This document shows, piece after piece, positions 1 through 6,622 of a DNA stretch of 48,904 bases. Position numbers and translations under genes: made by a program. The notes under the pieces are model-generated. The model was not told the origin of the DNA and made no database searches. It worked only from the letters and a program-made list of their open reading frames with translations. Each line of letters begins with the position of its first letter. Position 1 is the stretch's first letter. Source of the stretch: Cacconaster sp045114175 (GTDB lineage Bacteria; Bacteroidota; Bacteroidia; Bacteroidales; UBA932). The DNA is taken from assembly GCA_045114175.1 (NCBI GenBank), contig JBGUJZ010000031.1, forward strand, positions 1 through 48,904. Direction: 5' to 3'.

Positions 1-2
1 AC

Positions 3-83
3 GGCAGTGCTCCTTACACGGAGGCCGGCCTCTTCCCGCAGGCGCCCTGCAACGCGATTTTTAAACTGACCGTAACATTTTGA
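3..83 (+). CDS. C-terminal end of an outer-membrane beta-barrel protein, probably TonB-dependent receptor (partial)
   Basis: The first 26 codons of the window read in frame to a TGA at 81-83 and end in an alternating hydrophobic strand, FKLTVTF, with a terminal phenylalanine. That is the usual last beta-strand and C-terminal signature of outer-membrane barrels, and TonB-dependent receptors are the commonest such proteins in Bacteroidota. The rest of the gene lies outside the window. The stop is only 3 nt before the start of the PnuC-type transporter, so the two are probably one operon: an outer-membrane receptor with its inner-membrane vitamin carrier. The family call rests on this short end and on context. 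Confidence 0.5.
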   Translation, partial: GSAPYTEAGLFPQAPCNAIFKLTVTF

Positions 84-86
84 CGC

Positions 87-737
87 ATGGTAATTTTCTG
101 GAAAATACTCGAGCTGCTCGCGATGGCCTTTGGCGTTGCCTACGTGGTGCTCGAGGTGAAAAAGGCTCACTCGATGTGGCTCTTCATGATTATCGCCTCG
201 GTGCTGAACATCCTGGTGTATTTCCACAGTCGTTTCATCTCGATGGGTCTCATCCAGTTCTACTATATCGTCCTATCGGCCTACGGCATTCGTGCCTGGG
301 CCAAAGAGCGTAAGGAGGCAGCGGAACAGCACGGCGGCGTCAATCCGGAGACGGAGGGGAAACTCTTGGTTCGCCGGTTCAACGTTCGCCGGGCTCTCAT
401 CAGTTCTGCCATCGCGCTGGTCGGCTTTGCCGGACTGGCTCTCCTCTTTACCCGTCTCCAGACCCCGGAACCCGGTGATATTCCCGGAAAACCTATCTGG
501 GATGCCGGTGTAGCAGTGCTGAGTATGCTGGCTACCTACTGGCTCAGTCAGTCGTGGCGCGAGCAGTGGTATATCTGGCTGGTGGTCAATGTGGGCGCCA
601 TCATCATGTTCGTCTATCCTTTCTTCCATGGCGGCAATGCGCTCATCTGGATGGGCCTGCTCTATGTGATTTATATCGTTTCCTGCATCGTGGGCCTCTA
701 CAAGTGGTACCGGCAGAGTGTCATAGTGGAGGAGTAA
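87..737 (+). CDS. pnuC: PnuC-family vitamin transporter (nicotinamide riboside or thiamine)
   Basis: A 216-residue, very hydrophobic protein with about seven predicted membrane segments. The N-terminal half (FGVAYVVLEVKK, then FYYIVLSAYGIRAW) and the C-terminal half (WREQWYIWLVVNVGAIIMF) match the repeat pattern of PnuC carriers, which move nicotinamide riboside, or thiamine in the PnuT branch, by facilitated diffusion coupled to intracellular phosphorylation. In Bacteroidota PnuT genes commonly accompany a TonB receptor and a thiamine pyrophosphokinase. Here the upstream gene ends like a TonB receptor, but the downstream kinase is of the BadF/BadG sugar-kinase type, so the substrate is open. 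Any riboswitch would lie before the receptor gene, outside the window. The family call is secure, the substrate is not. Confidence 0.85.
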   Translation: MVIFWKILELLAMAFGVAYVVLEVKKAHSMWLFMIIASVLNILVYFHSRFISMGLIQFYYIVLSAYGIRAWAKERKEAAEQHGGVNPETEGKLLVRRFNVRRALISSAIALVGFAGLALLFTRLQTPEPGDIPGKPIWDAGVAVLSMLATYWLSQSWREQWYIWLVVNVGAIIMFVYPFFHGGNALIWMGLLYVIYIVSCIVGLYKWYRQSVIVEE

Positions 738-738
738 G

Positions 739-1596
739 ATGGCTTCAATTCTGATTGCGGACAGCGGCGCCACCAAGGCGGACTGGAGGCTGGTGAACCC
801 GGATGGAACGGTCCGTTCCCTCGCCACTTCCGGTATCAGCCCCGTTTTTCTGGATGAAGCGGGTATCACTGCCATTCTGCGTGATGAACTGCTTCCGGCC
901 CTGAATGGGGCGGAGGTTTCGCACATATACTTCTATGCAGCCGGCATCGTATCGGAAGAAGTCTCTTCCAAAGTGTGCGATGCGTTGCATAGCGTCTTTC
1001 CCGACGCAGCCTGCGAGGCGGCCTCGGATCTGCTGGCAGCAGCCCGTGCGCTTTGCGGGAACAAACCCGGCATCGCCTGCATCCTGGGCACCGGATCCAA
1101 CAGCTGTTTTTACGATGGCGAGCAGATCGTGTCCAATGTGCGGGCCGGCGGTTTCATTCTTGGCGATGAAGCCGGTGGCGCCTGGTTCGGCAAGCAGTTG
1201 CTTTCGGATTATGTCAAGGGGCTGCTTCCGCAGAACCTGACGGAAGAACTGACGCGCCGTTTTGGCATTGACTATCCCACCATCGTGCAGAAGGTCTATC
1301 GCGAGCCGCTTCCGAGCCGCTACCTGGCCTCCTTTGCTCCCTTCATTGAAGAACACGGTAACCATCCCTATATCAAGAATTTGCTGCGCAGCGGATTCGA
1401 CGCTTTCCTGCTGAGAAACGTGGCGCAATACGATTATCGCCGCTATCCGGTTCATTTCACCGGCTCGGTGGCCTGGCATTTCCGCGAACTGCTTGGACGC
1501 TGCTTGACGGCGGCCGGCATGCGTCAGGGAACCATCATCCAGCGGCCCATTGAAGCTCTTACTGAGTACCATCGCCATGAACAGCTATCACTCTGA
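739..1596 (+). CDS. BadF/BadG/BcrA/BcrD-family ATPase, N-acetylglucosamine kinase-like
   Basis: A 285-residue ASKHA-fold protein. The phosphate-1 motif is at the N-terminus (IADSGATKADWRL), the phosphate-2 and substrate region is near the middle (ILGTGSNSC, then GGFILGDEAGGAWFGKQLL), and an adenosine-type motif comes late (HFTGSVAWHF). This pattern fits the BadF/BadG ATPase family, whose small bacterial members are often N-acetylglucosamine or glucosamine kinases; the related 2-hydroxyacyl-dehydratase activators carry iron-sulfur ligands that I do not see here. The start codon is 1 nt after the pnuC stop, and the 3' end overlaps the recR start by 20 bp, so translation is probably coupled. The likely role is phosphorylation of salvaged amino sugars, by homology only. 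Confidence 0.75.
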   Translation: MASILIADSGATKADWRLVNPDGTVRSLATSGISPVFLDEAGITAILRDELLPALNGAEVSHIYFYAAGIVSEEVSSKVCDALHSVFPDAACEAASDLLAAARALCGNKPGIACILGTGSNSCFYDGEQIVSNVRAGGFILGDEAGGAWFGKQLLSDYVKGLLPQNLTEELTRRFGIDYPTIVQKVYREPLPSRYLASFAPFIEEHGNHPYIKNLLRSGFDAFLLRNVAQYDYRRYPVHFTGSVAWHFRELLGRCLTAAGMRQGTIIQRPIEALTEYHRHEQLSL

Positions 1597-2185
1597 CCTG
1601 CTTGCCGAGGCGGTGGAACAGTTCGCCTCGCTGCCCGGTGTGGGACGTAAAACCGCCCTGCGGCTGGCTCTGCATATGCTGCGGCAGCCCGCAGAGAATG
1701 TGGATCATTTCTCGGAATCCTTCCGCCGGCTCAAAACGGACATTCACTACTGTCCGACCTGCGGCATGATTTCCGACGATGAGAATTGCCCCTTCTGCAA
1801 CGACGCGCGTCGCGATCATACCGCGGTTTGTGTGGTGGAGAGTCTGCGCGATGTATTCAGTATTGAGAATACCGGAGAATACCGCGGCCTTTACCACATC
1901 TTGGGCGGCATCATCTCGCCGATGGACGGTATCGGCCCTGGCGATCTTCCCATTGACGCCCTCGTGGAGCGGCTTTCCCGCGGTGATATTCGCGAGGTCA
2001 TCCTGGCGCTGAGCACTGGAATGGAAGGGGAGACCACCTCGTTCTACATCTACAAGCGCATCGCCGATTTGCCTGTGCAGGTAACGGCGATTGCCCGGGG
2101 TGTGGGTTTCGGTGACGATTTGGAATATACCGACGAACTGACGCTTGGCCGCTCGATTGCCAACCGTCAGGTATTTAGACCGTAG
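1577..2185 (+). CDS. recR: Recombination mediator protein RecR
   Basis: A 202-residue protein, the usual RecR length when the ATG at 1577 is used; an earlier in-frame ATG at 1550 would add nine atypical residues inside the upstream gene. The helix-hairpin-helix (LPGVGRKTALRLALHML) is at the N-terminus, followed by the four-cysteine zinc finger (CPTCGMISDDENCPFC) and the Toprim domain (VVESLRDVFSIENTGEYRG, later GEYRGLYHILGG). RecR works with RecO, and RecF in some species, to load RecA on single-stranded DNA at gaps. It overlaps the preceding kinase gene by 20 bp and lies 3 nt before the symporter gene. Nothing needed for function appears to be missing. Confidence 0.96.
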   Translation: MNSYHSDLLAEAVEQFASLPGVGRKTALRLALHMLRQPAENVDHFSESFRRLKTDIHYCPTCGMISDDENCPFCNDARRDHTAVCVVESLRDVFSIENTGEYRGLYHILGGIISPMDGIGPGDLPIDALVERLSRGDIREVILALSTGMEGETTSFYIYKRIADLPVQVTAIARGVGFGDDLEYTDELTLGRSIANRQVFRP

Positions 2186-2188
2186 CCT

Positions 2189-3667
2189 ATGCAGCATGAG
2201 TTTCCCTTCGTCTGGTTTCTGGCGGCTTTCGCGCTCTACACAGTCCTGCTGTTTGTGATTTCACATCTTACGGCACGCCGCACGGCCGAGCGGAGCTTTT
2301 TCGCCGGGGACCGTAAGGCTCCCTGGCCCGTAGTGGCCTACGGAATGGTGGGCGCCTCCATCTCTGGGGTGACCTTCATCTCGGTGCCGGGAAATGTCTG
2401 GGTGCAGAACTTTTACTACATGCCTCTCGTGCTGGGCTTCGTAGGGGGCTATATTGTGGTGGCCAAGGTGTTGCTGCCGCTCTATTACCGGATGAACCTG
2501 ACCTCCATTTACACGTGGTTGGGTGAGCGGTTCGGCCCGCAGAGCCACCGCACCGGAACCGTGGTCTTTATGGTTTCCCGCCTGCTGGGCGCTGCAGTCC
2601 GCATCTTTGTGGTAATGGTGGTTTTCCAGGCCTTCCTGCCGCGCGAATGGACGGCCGGCGGCGGACTGACCGCCTTTGCGCTGATCACCCTCGTTTTCCT
2701 GATTCTGCTTTACCTCTATACTTATAAGGGTGGCGTCAAGACCATTATTTGGACCGATGTGCTGCAGACTACCTTCATGTTGCTGGCCGTGGGACTGGCC
2801 ATCTGGCAGATCTGCCGGGAACCCTCCGTTACCTGGGCTGCCGTATCAAGTCATACGGCCTGGTTCGATTGGAATTGGGGTGCAGGAACCAACGCTGTAA
2901 AGCAGTTTATTGCCGGCATCTTCATCACCATTGCCATGACCGGACTGGATCAGTCGATGATGCAGAAGAATTTGGCTTGCAAAGATTTACGTGCAGCGCA
3001 GAAGAATATGTATACCACCAGTGCCATCATCGTGGCGGTCAATCTTTTCTTCCTGCTGCTCGGCGCGCTGCTCTGCGTGTATGCGGAAGGTTTGGGTGGA
3101 TTCGAAGGACTGGGTATCACCAAGACCGACCAGTTGTTCCCCACCATCGCCAGCCGGTATCTCGGATTCGGGGCGGGCATCTTCTTCCTGATTGGACTCA
3201 TCTCGGCCTCCTATCCTTCGGCCGGAGCGGCCATGACCTCGCTGACCACCTCGGTCTGTGTGGATTTTCTGAGCTTCAATGAGCGCCAGGACTGGGATGA
3301 ATACCGCAAAGGACGCATCCGCAAAGGGGTGCAGGCGCTCGTGGCGCTTCTCTTCTTCGTGCTGATTCTGCTGCTCTTCCTTTACAGCAACGACGCGGTC
3401 ATCAATCTCGTTTATAAGTTGGCTTCCTATACCTACGGCCCGCTGCTCGGCCTCTTCTTTTTTGGTATTCTCTCCCACCGGCCGGTCTGCGACCGCGCGA
3501 CCCCGTGGATCGCTCTCGCCGCGCCGCTGCTCTGCCTGGCTGTCAACCTGTTGGGCAAGCGTTTTCTGGGCTTCGACCTGGGCTTTACCCTGTTGATTGT
3601 CAATGGCGCGTTGACCTATTTGGGAATGTGGATATCCTCGCTGGTCGCTCTCCGTAAAACCGTGTGA
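2189..3667 (+). CDS. Sodium:solute symporter (SSS family)
   Basis: A 492-residue integral membrane protein with about thirteen hydrophobic segments. The conserved sodium-site region of SSS carriers is seen in the N-terminal part (WPVVAYGMVGASISGVTFIS), together with the GGVKTIIWTDVLQ and ITIAMTGLDQSMMQKN motifs of the sialic-acid, proline and sugar branch. The family uses the sodium gradient to import sugars, amino acids, sialic acid or vitamins. The substrate cannot be read from sequence; the nearby amino-sugar-type kinase makes a sugar plausible, but that is inference. It starts 3 nt after recR and ends just before mntP, inside one compact plus-strand run. Confidence 0.85.
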   Translation: MQHEFPFVWFLAAFALYTVLLFVISHLTARRTAERSFFAGDRKAPWPVVAYGMVGASISGVTFISVPGNVWVQNFYYMPLVLGFVGGYIVVAKVLLPLYYRMNLTSIYTWLGERFGPQSHRTGTVVFMVSRLLGAAVRIFVVMVVFQAFLPREWTAGGGLTAFALITLVFLILLYLYTYKGGVKTIIWTDVLQTTFMLLAVGLAIWQICREPSVTWAAVSSHTAWFDWNWGAGTNAVKQFIAGIFITIAMTGLDQSMMQKNLACKDLRAAQKNMYTTSAIIVAVNLFFLLLGALLCVYAEGLGGFEGLGITKTDQLFPTIASRYLGFGAGIFFLIGLISASYPSAGAAMTSLTTSVCVDFLSFNERQDWDEYRKGRIRKGVQALVALLFFVLILLLFLYSNDAVINLVYKLASYTYGPLLGLFFFGILSHRPVCDRATPWIALAAPLLCLAVNLLGKRFLGFDLGFTLLIVNGALTYLGMWISSLVALRKTV

Positions 3668-3669
3668 TT

Positions 3670-4239
3670 ATGAGCTTTGTAGAAGTATTCCTGCTGGCCG
3701 TCAGCCTCTGTTTTGATACGCTTGCCGTCTCGATGGTCGGGGGCGCTTGTATCGGGCGGCTTACCTTTGGCAAAGTGGCGAAGATTCTGCTCTTCATGGC
3801 GCTCTTTCAGGGCGGTTTTACCTTTATCGGGTGGGCGTTGGGAGCCTCGGTGGAGCCTTATATTTGCCGGTTCGACCATTGGGTTGCCTTCGGCTTGCTG
3901 GCCTTCATCGGGGGAAAGATGATTGTGGATGCCTTCTCGGCCCAGAAAGAAGAGAAACCGGTCAACCTGCTCAGCACCGGCAAACTGATCCTGGCCTCCG
4001 CCGCTACCAGCATTGATGCGCTGGCCGTCGGTATCTCGCTGGCCATTGTGGGAACCGCTTGCGGCCGGATGCTCTATTACTGCGCGGTCATCGCGGCAGT
4101 GACGGCCGTGGCTGCAGCCATCGGCCTCTTTGGCGGCGATCGGATCGGACGGCGCATCGGCCGCAGCATCAATCTGATAGGCGGCCTGATTCTCATTGGA
4201 ATCGGCTTCAAGATTTTGGTCGAACATCTGTTTTTTTGA
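3670..4239 (+). CDS. mntP: Putative manganese efflux pump MntP
   Basis: A 189-residue membrane protein with six predicted helices arranged as an internal duplication. The family marks are an acidic pair in the first helix (FDTLAVSM) and its repeat in the fourth (ATSIDALAVGIS), plus the GGKMIVDA and GIGFKILVEH segments. In other bacteria MntP exports Mn2+ and is induced by manganese through a riboswitch or MntR; no such element fits in the 2-nt gap here. The ATG at 3670 is preferred; an in-frame GTG at 3664 overlapping the symporter stop would add two residues. CorA is encoded just downstream, giving a small divalent-cation cluster. Confidence 0.92.
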   Translation: MSFVEVFLLAVSLCFDTLAVSMVGGACIGRLTFGKVAKILLFMALFQGGFTFIGWALGASVEPYICRFDHWVAFGLLAFIGGKMIVDAFSAQKEEKPVNLLSTGKLILASAATSIDALAVGISLAIVGTACGRMLYYCAVIAAVTAVAAAIGLFGGDRIGRRIGRSINLIGGLILIGIGFKILVEHLFF

Positions 4240-4248
4240 AAAAATTGT

Positions 4249-4256
4249 TACCTTTG
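4249..4256 (+). promoter_or_regulatory. Bacteroidota -7 promoter box before the corA leader
   Basis: TACCTTTG is a perfect match to the TAnnTTTG -7 element. A transcript would begin about 4 nt after the final G, near 4260. There is no good TTTG at the -33 position. Confidence 0.6.
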
Positions 4257-4264
4257 CGGCCGTT

Positions 4265-4333
4265 ATGATCCGTTTCACGCTTATAAAAAATTTCTACGGC
4301 ATTCGCCGTGCCAAGCCCCGAGCCAGTTGGTAA
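4265..4333 (+). CDS. Possible 22-residue leader peptide upstream of corA
   Basis: An ATG about 5 nt after the predicted transcript start opens a 22-codon frame (MIRFTLIKNFYGIRRAKPRASW) ending in TAA at 4331-4333. It is rich in arginine and lysine and lies inside the 5' leader of corA. The stop codon is the first part of a hairpin just before the corA start. In enterobacteria corA is controlled by translation of a short leader peptide (CorL); no homology to CorL is visible, only the same arrangement. It could equally be a chance frame. Confidence 0.3.
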   Translation: MIRFTLIKNFYGIRRAKPRASW

Positions 4334-4355
4334 TCCCGTCATATTCACGGAATTA
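4331..4355 (+). promoter_or_regulatory. Hairpin in the corA leader
   Basis: TAATCCCGT and ACGGAATTA can pair over nine positions with one C-A mismatch around the loop CATATTC. The hairpin covers the stop codon of the small leader frame and ends 10 nt before the corA ATG, so it could link leader translation to corA initiation. There is no T-tract, so it is not a simple terminator. Confidence 0.45.
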
Positions 4356-4365
4356 CTAACCATCT

Positions 4366-5325
4366 ATGCGCGAGGAAATGGTACAGATTTTTTATAATTC
4401 AAACGGACAGATTCTAACAGCTGAGTCCACCGACATACTCAAGAACATTACGGTCAAAGACGCTCTTTGGCTGGATCTTTTTGACCCTACCGGTGATGAA
4501 AAGCGCGATGTTGAGGAGTTTCTGGACACCAACCTTCAGAGCCGTGCACAGGCCGAGGAGATTGAGAGTTCCTCCCGTTATTCGGAGGACGCCCGTTCCA
4601 TCTTCATCAACACGGACTTCTTGATCCCGACCCCTGACAACTACACGATGGAGTCGGTCTCCTTCATCCTGACCGGTCCGGTCTTTACCTCCATCCGTCA
4701 GGTGCCGCTGCGCAGCTTTACTGATATTCAGCGCCGAATCCAGATCAACCGGAAGCTCTATCCGACCGGATTCAATATCCTGCTGGGCATTCTCGAGACC
4801 CGAATCGACCTCGATGCCGATATGATCGAGTTGATGTCCAAGGAGATTGCACAGTACAGCAAGCGCGTCAGCCTGGGTGAAGATGTAGGAGACGAGTTCC
4901 TGCTCGATATCAATCAGTTGCAGGAGAACACGATGATCGTCCGCGAGAACATCGTGGATAAGCAGCGCATGATTTCCGCCCTGCTCAAGAGCGAAAAGAC
5001 GCCGAAGGCCATCGTGAACAAGCTGAACATCCTGCTCAAGGACGTCTCGTCACTGATCAACCACACCAACTTCAGTTTTGAGCGTCTCGAATACCTGCAG
5101 AACACCGTGCTGGGTCTGATTAACCTGGAGCAGAACAAGATCATGAAGATTTTCACGCTCGTATCGCTACTCCTGATGCCTCCGACCCTGATTGCCAGCA
5201 TCTACGGTATGAATATCAAGCTTCCGCTTGTGGGTGGCAACTGGGATATGCTCGTGGTGGGCGGCGTGATGGTGCTCACCGTGCTGGCATCTATCATCAT
5301 TTTCCGCAAGCGGAAGATGATGTAG
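4366..5325 (+). CDS. corA: Magnesium/cobalt transporter CorA
   Basis: A 319-residue CorA protein. The N-terminal two thirds are the soluble funnel domain with long helices. Two membrane helices close the protein (ILKIFTL-to-LIASIYG and MLVVGGVMVLTVLASIII), and the signature YGMN selectivity motif lies between them near residue 280, followed by a short basic tail. CorA forms a pentameric Mg2+ channel that closes when intracellular Mg2+ is high. The ATG at 4366 is used; another in-frame ATG at 4378 is possible. The gene sits behind a roughly 105-nt leader with a small frame and a hairpin, which hints at regulation at the RNA level. Confidence 0.95.
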   Translation: MREEMVQIFYNSNGQILTAESTDILKNITVKDALWLDLFDPTGDEKRDVEEFLDTNLQSRAQAEEIESSSRYSEDARSIFINTDFLIPTPDNYTMESVSFILTGPVFTSIRQVPLRSFTDIQRRIQINRKLYPTGFNILLGILETRIDLDADMIELMSKEIAQYSKRVSLGEDVGDEFLLDINQLQENTMIVRENIVDKQRMISALLKSEKTPKAIVNKLNILLKDVSSLINHTNFSFERLEYLQNTVLGLINLEQNKIMKIFTLVSLLLMPPTLIASIYGMNIKLPLVGGNWDMLVVGGVMVLTVLASIIIFRKRKMM

Positions 5326-5355
5326 AACCCTTCCATGCTTTTAAACGTATTGTAT

Positions 5356-6420
5356 ATGAAACAGTTACTTATGGCTGCAACGCTCCTCGTCTGTGCGTTT
5401 GCCATTCTTGCCTGCGGTTGCGCACACCGTACGCAAAAAGCGGTTGCAGAGACCGGTGAATCCAAGGTTGATGCTGCCGTTGCTATGGATGAACCTGCTC
5501 AGGTTGAACGTGTTGAACCCGAGATTGCAGGCGCTTGGACCCCCATCCGTCTCTCGCAGGAGGAGGTGAGTTTTGGCGCTGATGGCGGCAAGGCTACGGT
5601 CTCCTGCCTGAATTATGACCGATGGTGGCTCAATGACGCACAGGTGGCTGGCACGGAAACCTTTTTCCATGCCACCCCGGGAGCGAACAATACCTACGAA
5701 ACGCTGAAGGCAGAGGGTATTTCCGCCCGCATTGTCAACAATAATCAGGTGGAAATCACCGTTGCCCCGGCATCGAAGTCCAACACCTGGATCCTGCACC
5801 TGCAGTCCGGCGACGCCTTCACCTCCATTACCGTCAAACAGACCGCGACCATGAAAGCAGAACGGATTACCAATGAGACGCTGGAGACCATCGCTATCCG
5901 CACCAGCGTCCGCTCTTTCACCGATCAGAAAGTGACCGATGCCCAGATGGAGGCAATGCTGCGCGCTGCGATGGCCGCACCTTCGGGTTCGAATATCCAG
6001 CCGTGGAGTTTCGTCGTGCTCACCGACAAGTCCAAATATGAGGAGATGTTCAAGGGAAACTTCAACCTGCGCATTTTCAAGTCTGCGCCGGCCCTCGTGG
6101 TCTTCTGTGCAGACACCACTGTGACGCGCGCACCCCGTAACAATCCGGATGCAGCGCCTGTGACTCGTCCCAACGGAACCTGGCGGGACGACATGGGAGC
6201 CTGCACGGAGAACTTCCTCGTAGCTGCCGCTTCGCTGGGACTGGGTACGGTCTGGACCGCCAGCTATCCTTACCCCGACCGCTATCTTCCTATCAAAGAG
6301 GCACTGGGGCTGCCTGCAACGGTGGTTCCTTACTGCGTGGTGGCCGTTGGCTATCCCGACAAAGAGGTGAAGCCCAAGGATAAATGGAAACCTGAACGGA
6401 TCCACAAAGACCGTTGGTAA
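5356..6420 (+). CDS. Lipoprotein with N-terminal BACON-like domain and C-terminal nitroreductase domain
   Basis: A 354-residue predicted lipoprotein. The signal peptide ends in a lipobox with Cys20 (FAILAC). Residues of about 45-160 resemble a BACON/Ig-like beta domain (LSQEEVSFGADGGKATVSC, then VEITVAPASKSNTWILHL). From about residue 168 a nitroreductase fold follows: RTSVRSFTDQKVTDAQMEAML, the FMN-binding AAPSGSNIQPWSFVVL, and a late LGLGTVWTASYPYPDRY. Such enzymes use FMN and NAD(P)H to reduce nitro groups, quinones or flavins. The ATG at 5356 is chosen because it gives a proper signal; an earlier in-frame ATG at 5335 adds seven residues. Export of a nitroreductase is unusual, since FMN and NAD(P)H are cytoplasmic. 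The redox partner is unknown. Confidence 0.8.
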   Translation: MKQLLMAATLLVCAFAILACGCAHRTQKAVAETGESKVDAAVAMDEPAQVERVEPEIAGAWTPIRLSQEEVSFGADGGKATVSCLNYDRWWLNDAQVAGTETFFHATPGANNTYETLKAEGISARIVNNNQVEITVAPASKSNTWILHLQSGDAFTSITVKQTATMKAERITNETLETIAIRTSVRSFTDQKVTDAQMEAMLRAAMAAPSGSNIQPWSFVVLTDKSKYEEMFKGNFNLRIFKSAPALVVFCADTTVTRAPRNNPDAAPVTRPNGTWRDDMGACTENFLVAAASLGLGTVWTASYPYPDRYLPIKEALGLPATVVPYCVVAVGYPDKEVKPKDKWKPERIHKDRW

Positions 6421-6437
6421 TCAATTTTTTTAGATTT

Positions 6438-6470
6438 TTTGTGGAGTTTTCAAAAATCATTGTATCTTTG
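6438..6470 (+). promoter_or_regulatory. Promoter of tRNA-Leu
   Basis: TTTG (6438-6441), 21 nt, then TATCTTTG (6463-6470): a near-ideal Bacteroidota -33/-7 pair. Predicted transcription begins about 11 nt before the tRNA. Confidence 0.8.
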
Positions 6471-6484
6471 CAACCCCAAACCCC

Positions 6485-6570
6485 GCCCAGGTGGTGAAAT
6501 TGGTAGACACGCCAGCTTGAGGGGCTGGTGCCTGTTAAAGGGCGTGCAAGTTCGAGTCTTGTCCTGGGCA
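6485..6570 (+). tRNA. tRNA-Leu (anticodon GAG)
   Basis: An 86-nt class II tRNA. The acceptor stem GCCCAGG pairs with CCTGGGC, with discriminator A at 6570. The anticodon stem CCAGC/GCTGG encloses a TTGAGGG loop with anticodon GAG, which reads CUC and CUU leucine codons. A variable arm follows, then the T-arm GCAAG-TTCGAGT-CTTGT. The 3' CCA is not encoded, so it must be added after transcription. It has its own promoter and a terminator 10 nt downstream. Confidence 0.96.
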
Positions 6571-6574
6571 CGAG

Positions 6575-6607
6575 AAAAAAAGCATCGCAATCGCGATGCT
6601 TTTTTTG
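6575..6607 (+). terminator. Intrinsic terminator of tRNA-Leu
   Basis: AGCATCGC and GCGATGCT form an 8-bp stem with an AATC loop, flanked by an A-run and a T-run. The T-run leads directly into the typA -7 box, so the terminator and the next promoter are packed together. Confidence 0.85.
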
Positions 6608-6615
6608 TACCTTTG
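6608..6615 (+). promoter_or_regulatory. -7 promoter box of typA
   Basis: TACCTTTG ends 7 nt before the typA ATG. If the start site is about 4 nt downstream, the 5' leader is only about 4 nt. No -33 box is visible because the terminator hairpin occupies that place. Confidence 0.65.
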
Positions 6616-6622
6616 CACGGTT

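Noticed and set aside
1..86. A thiamine or NAD riboswitch before pnuC
   Set aside because: The bases before pnuC encode the end of a receptor; any riboswitch would be upstream of the window.
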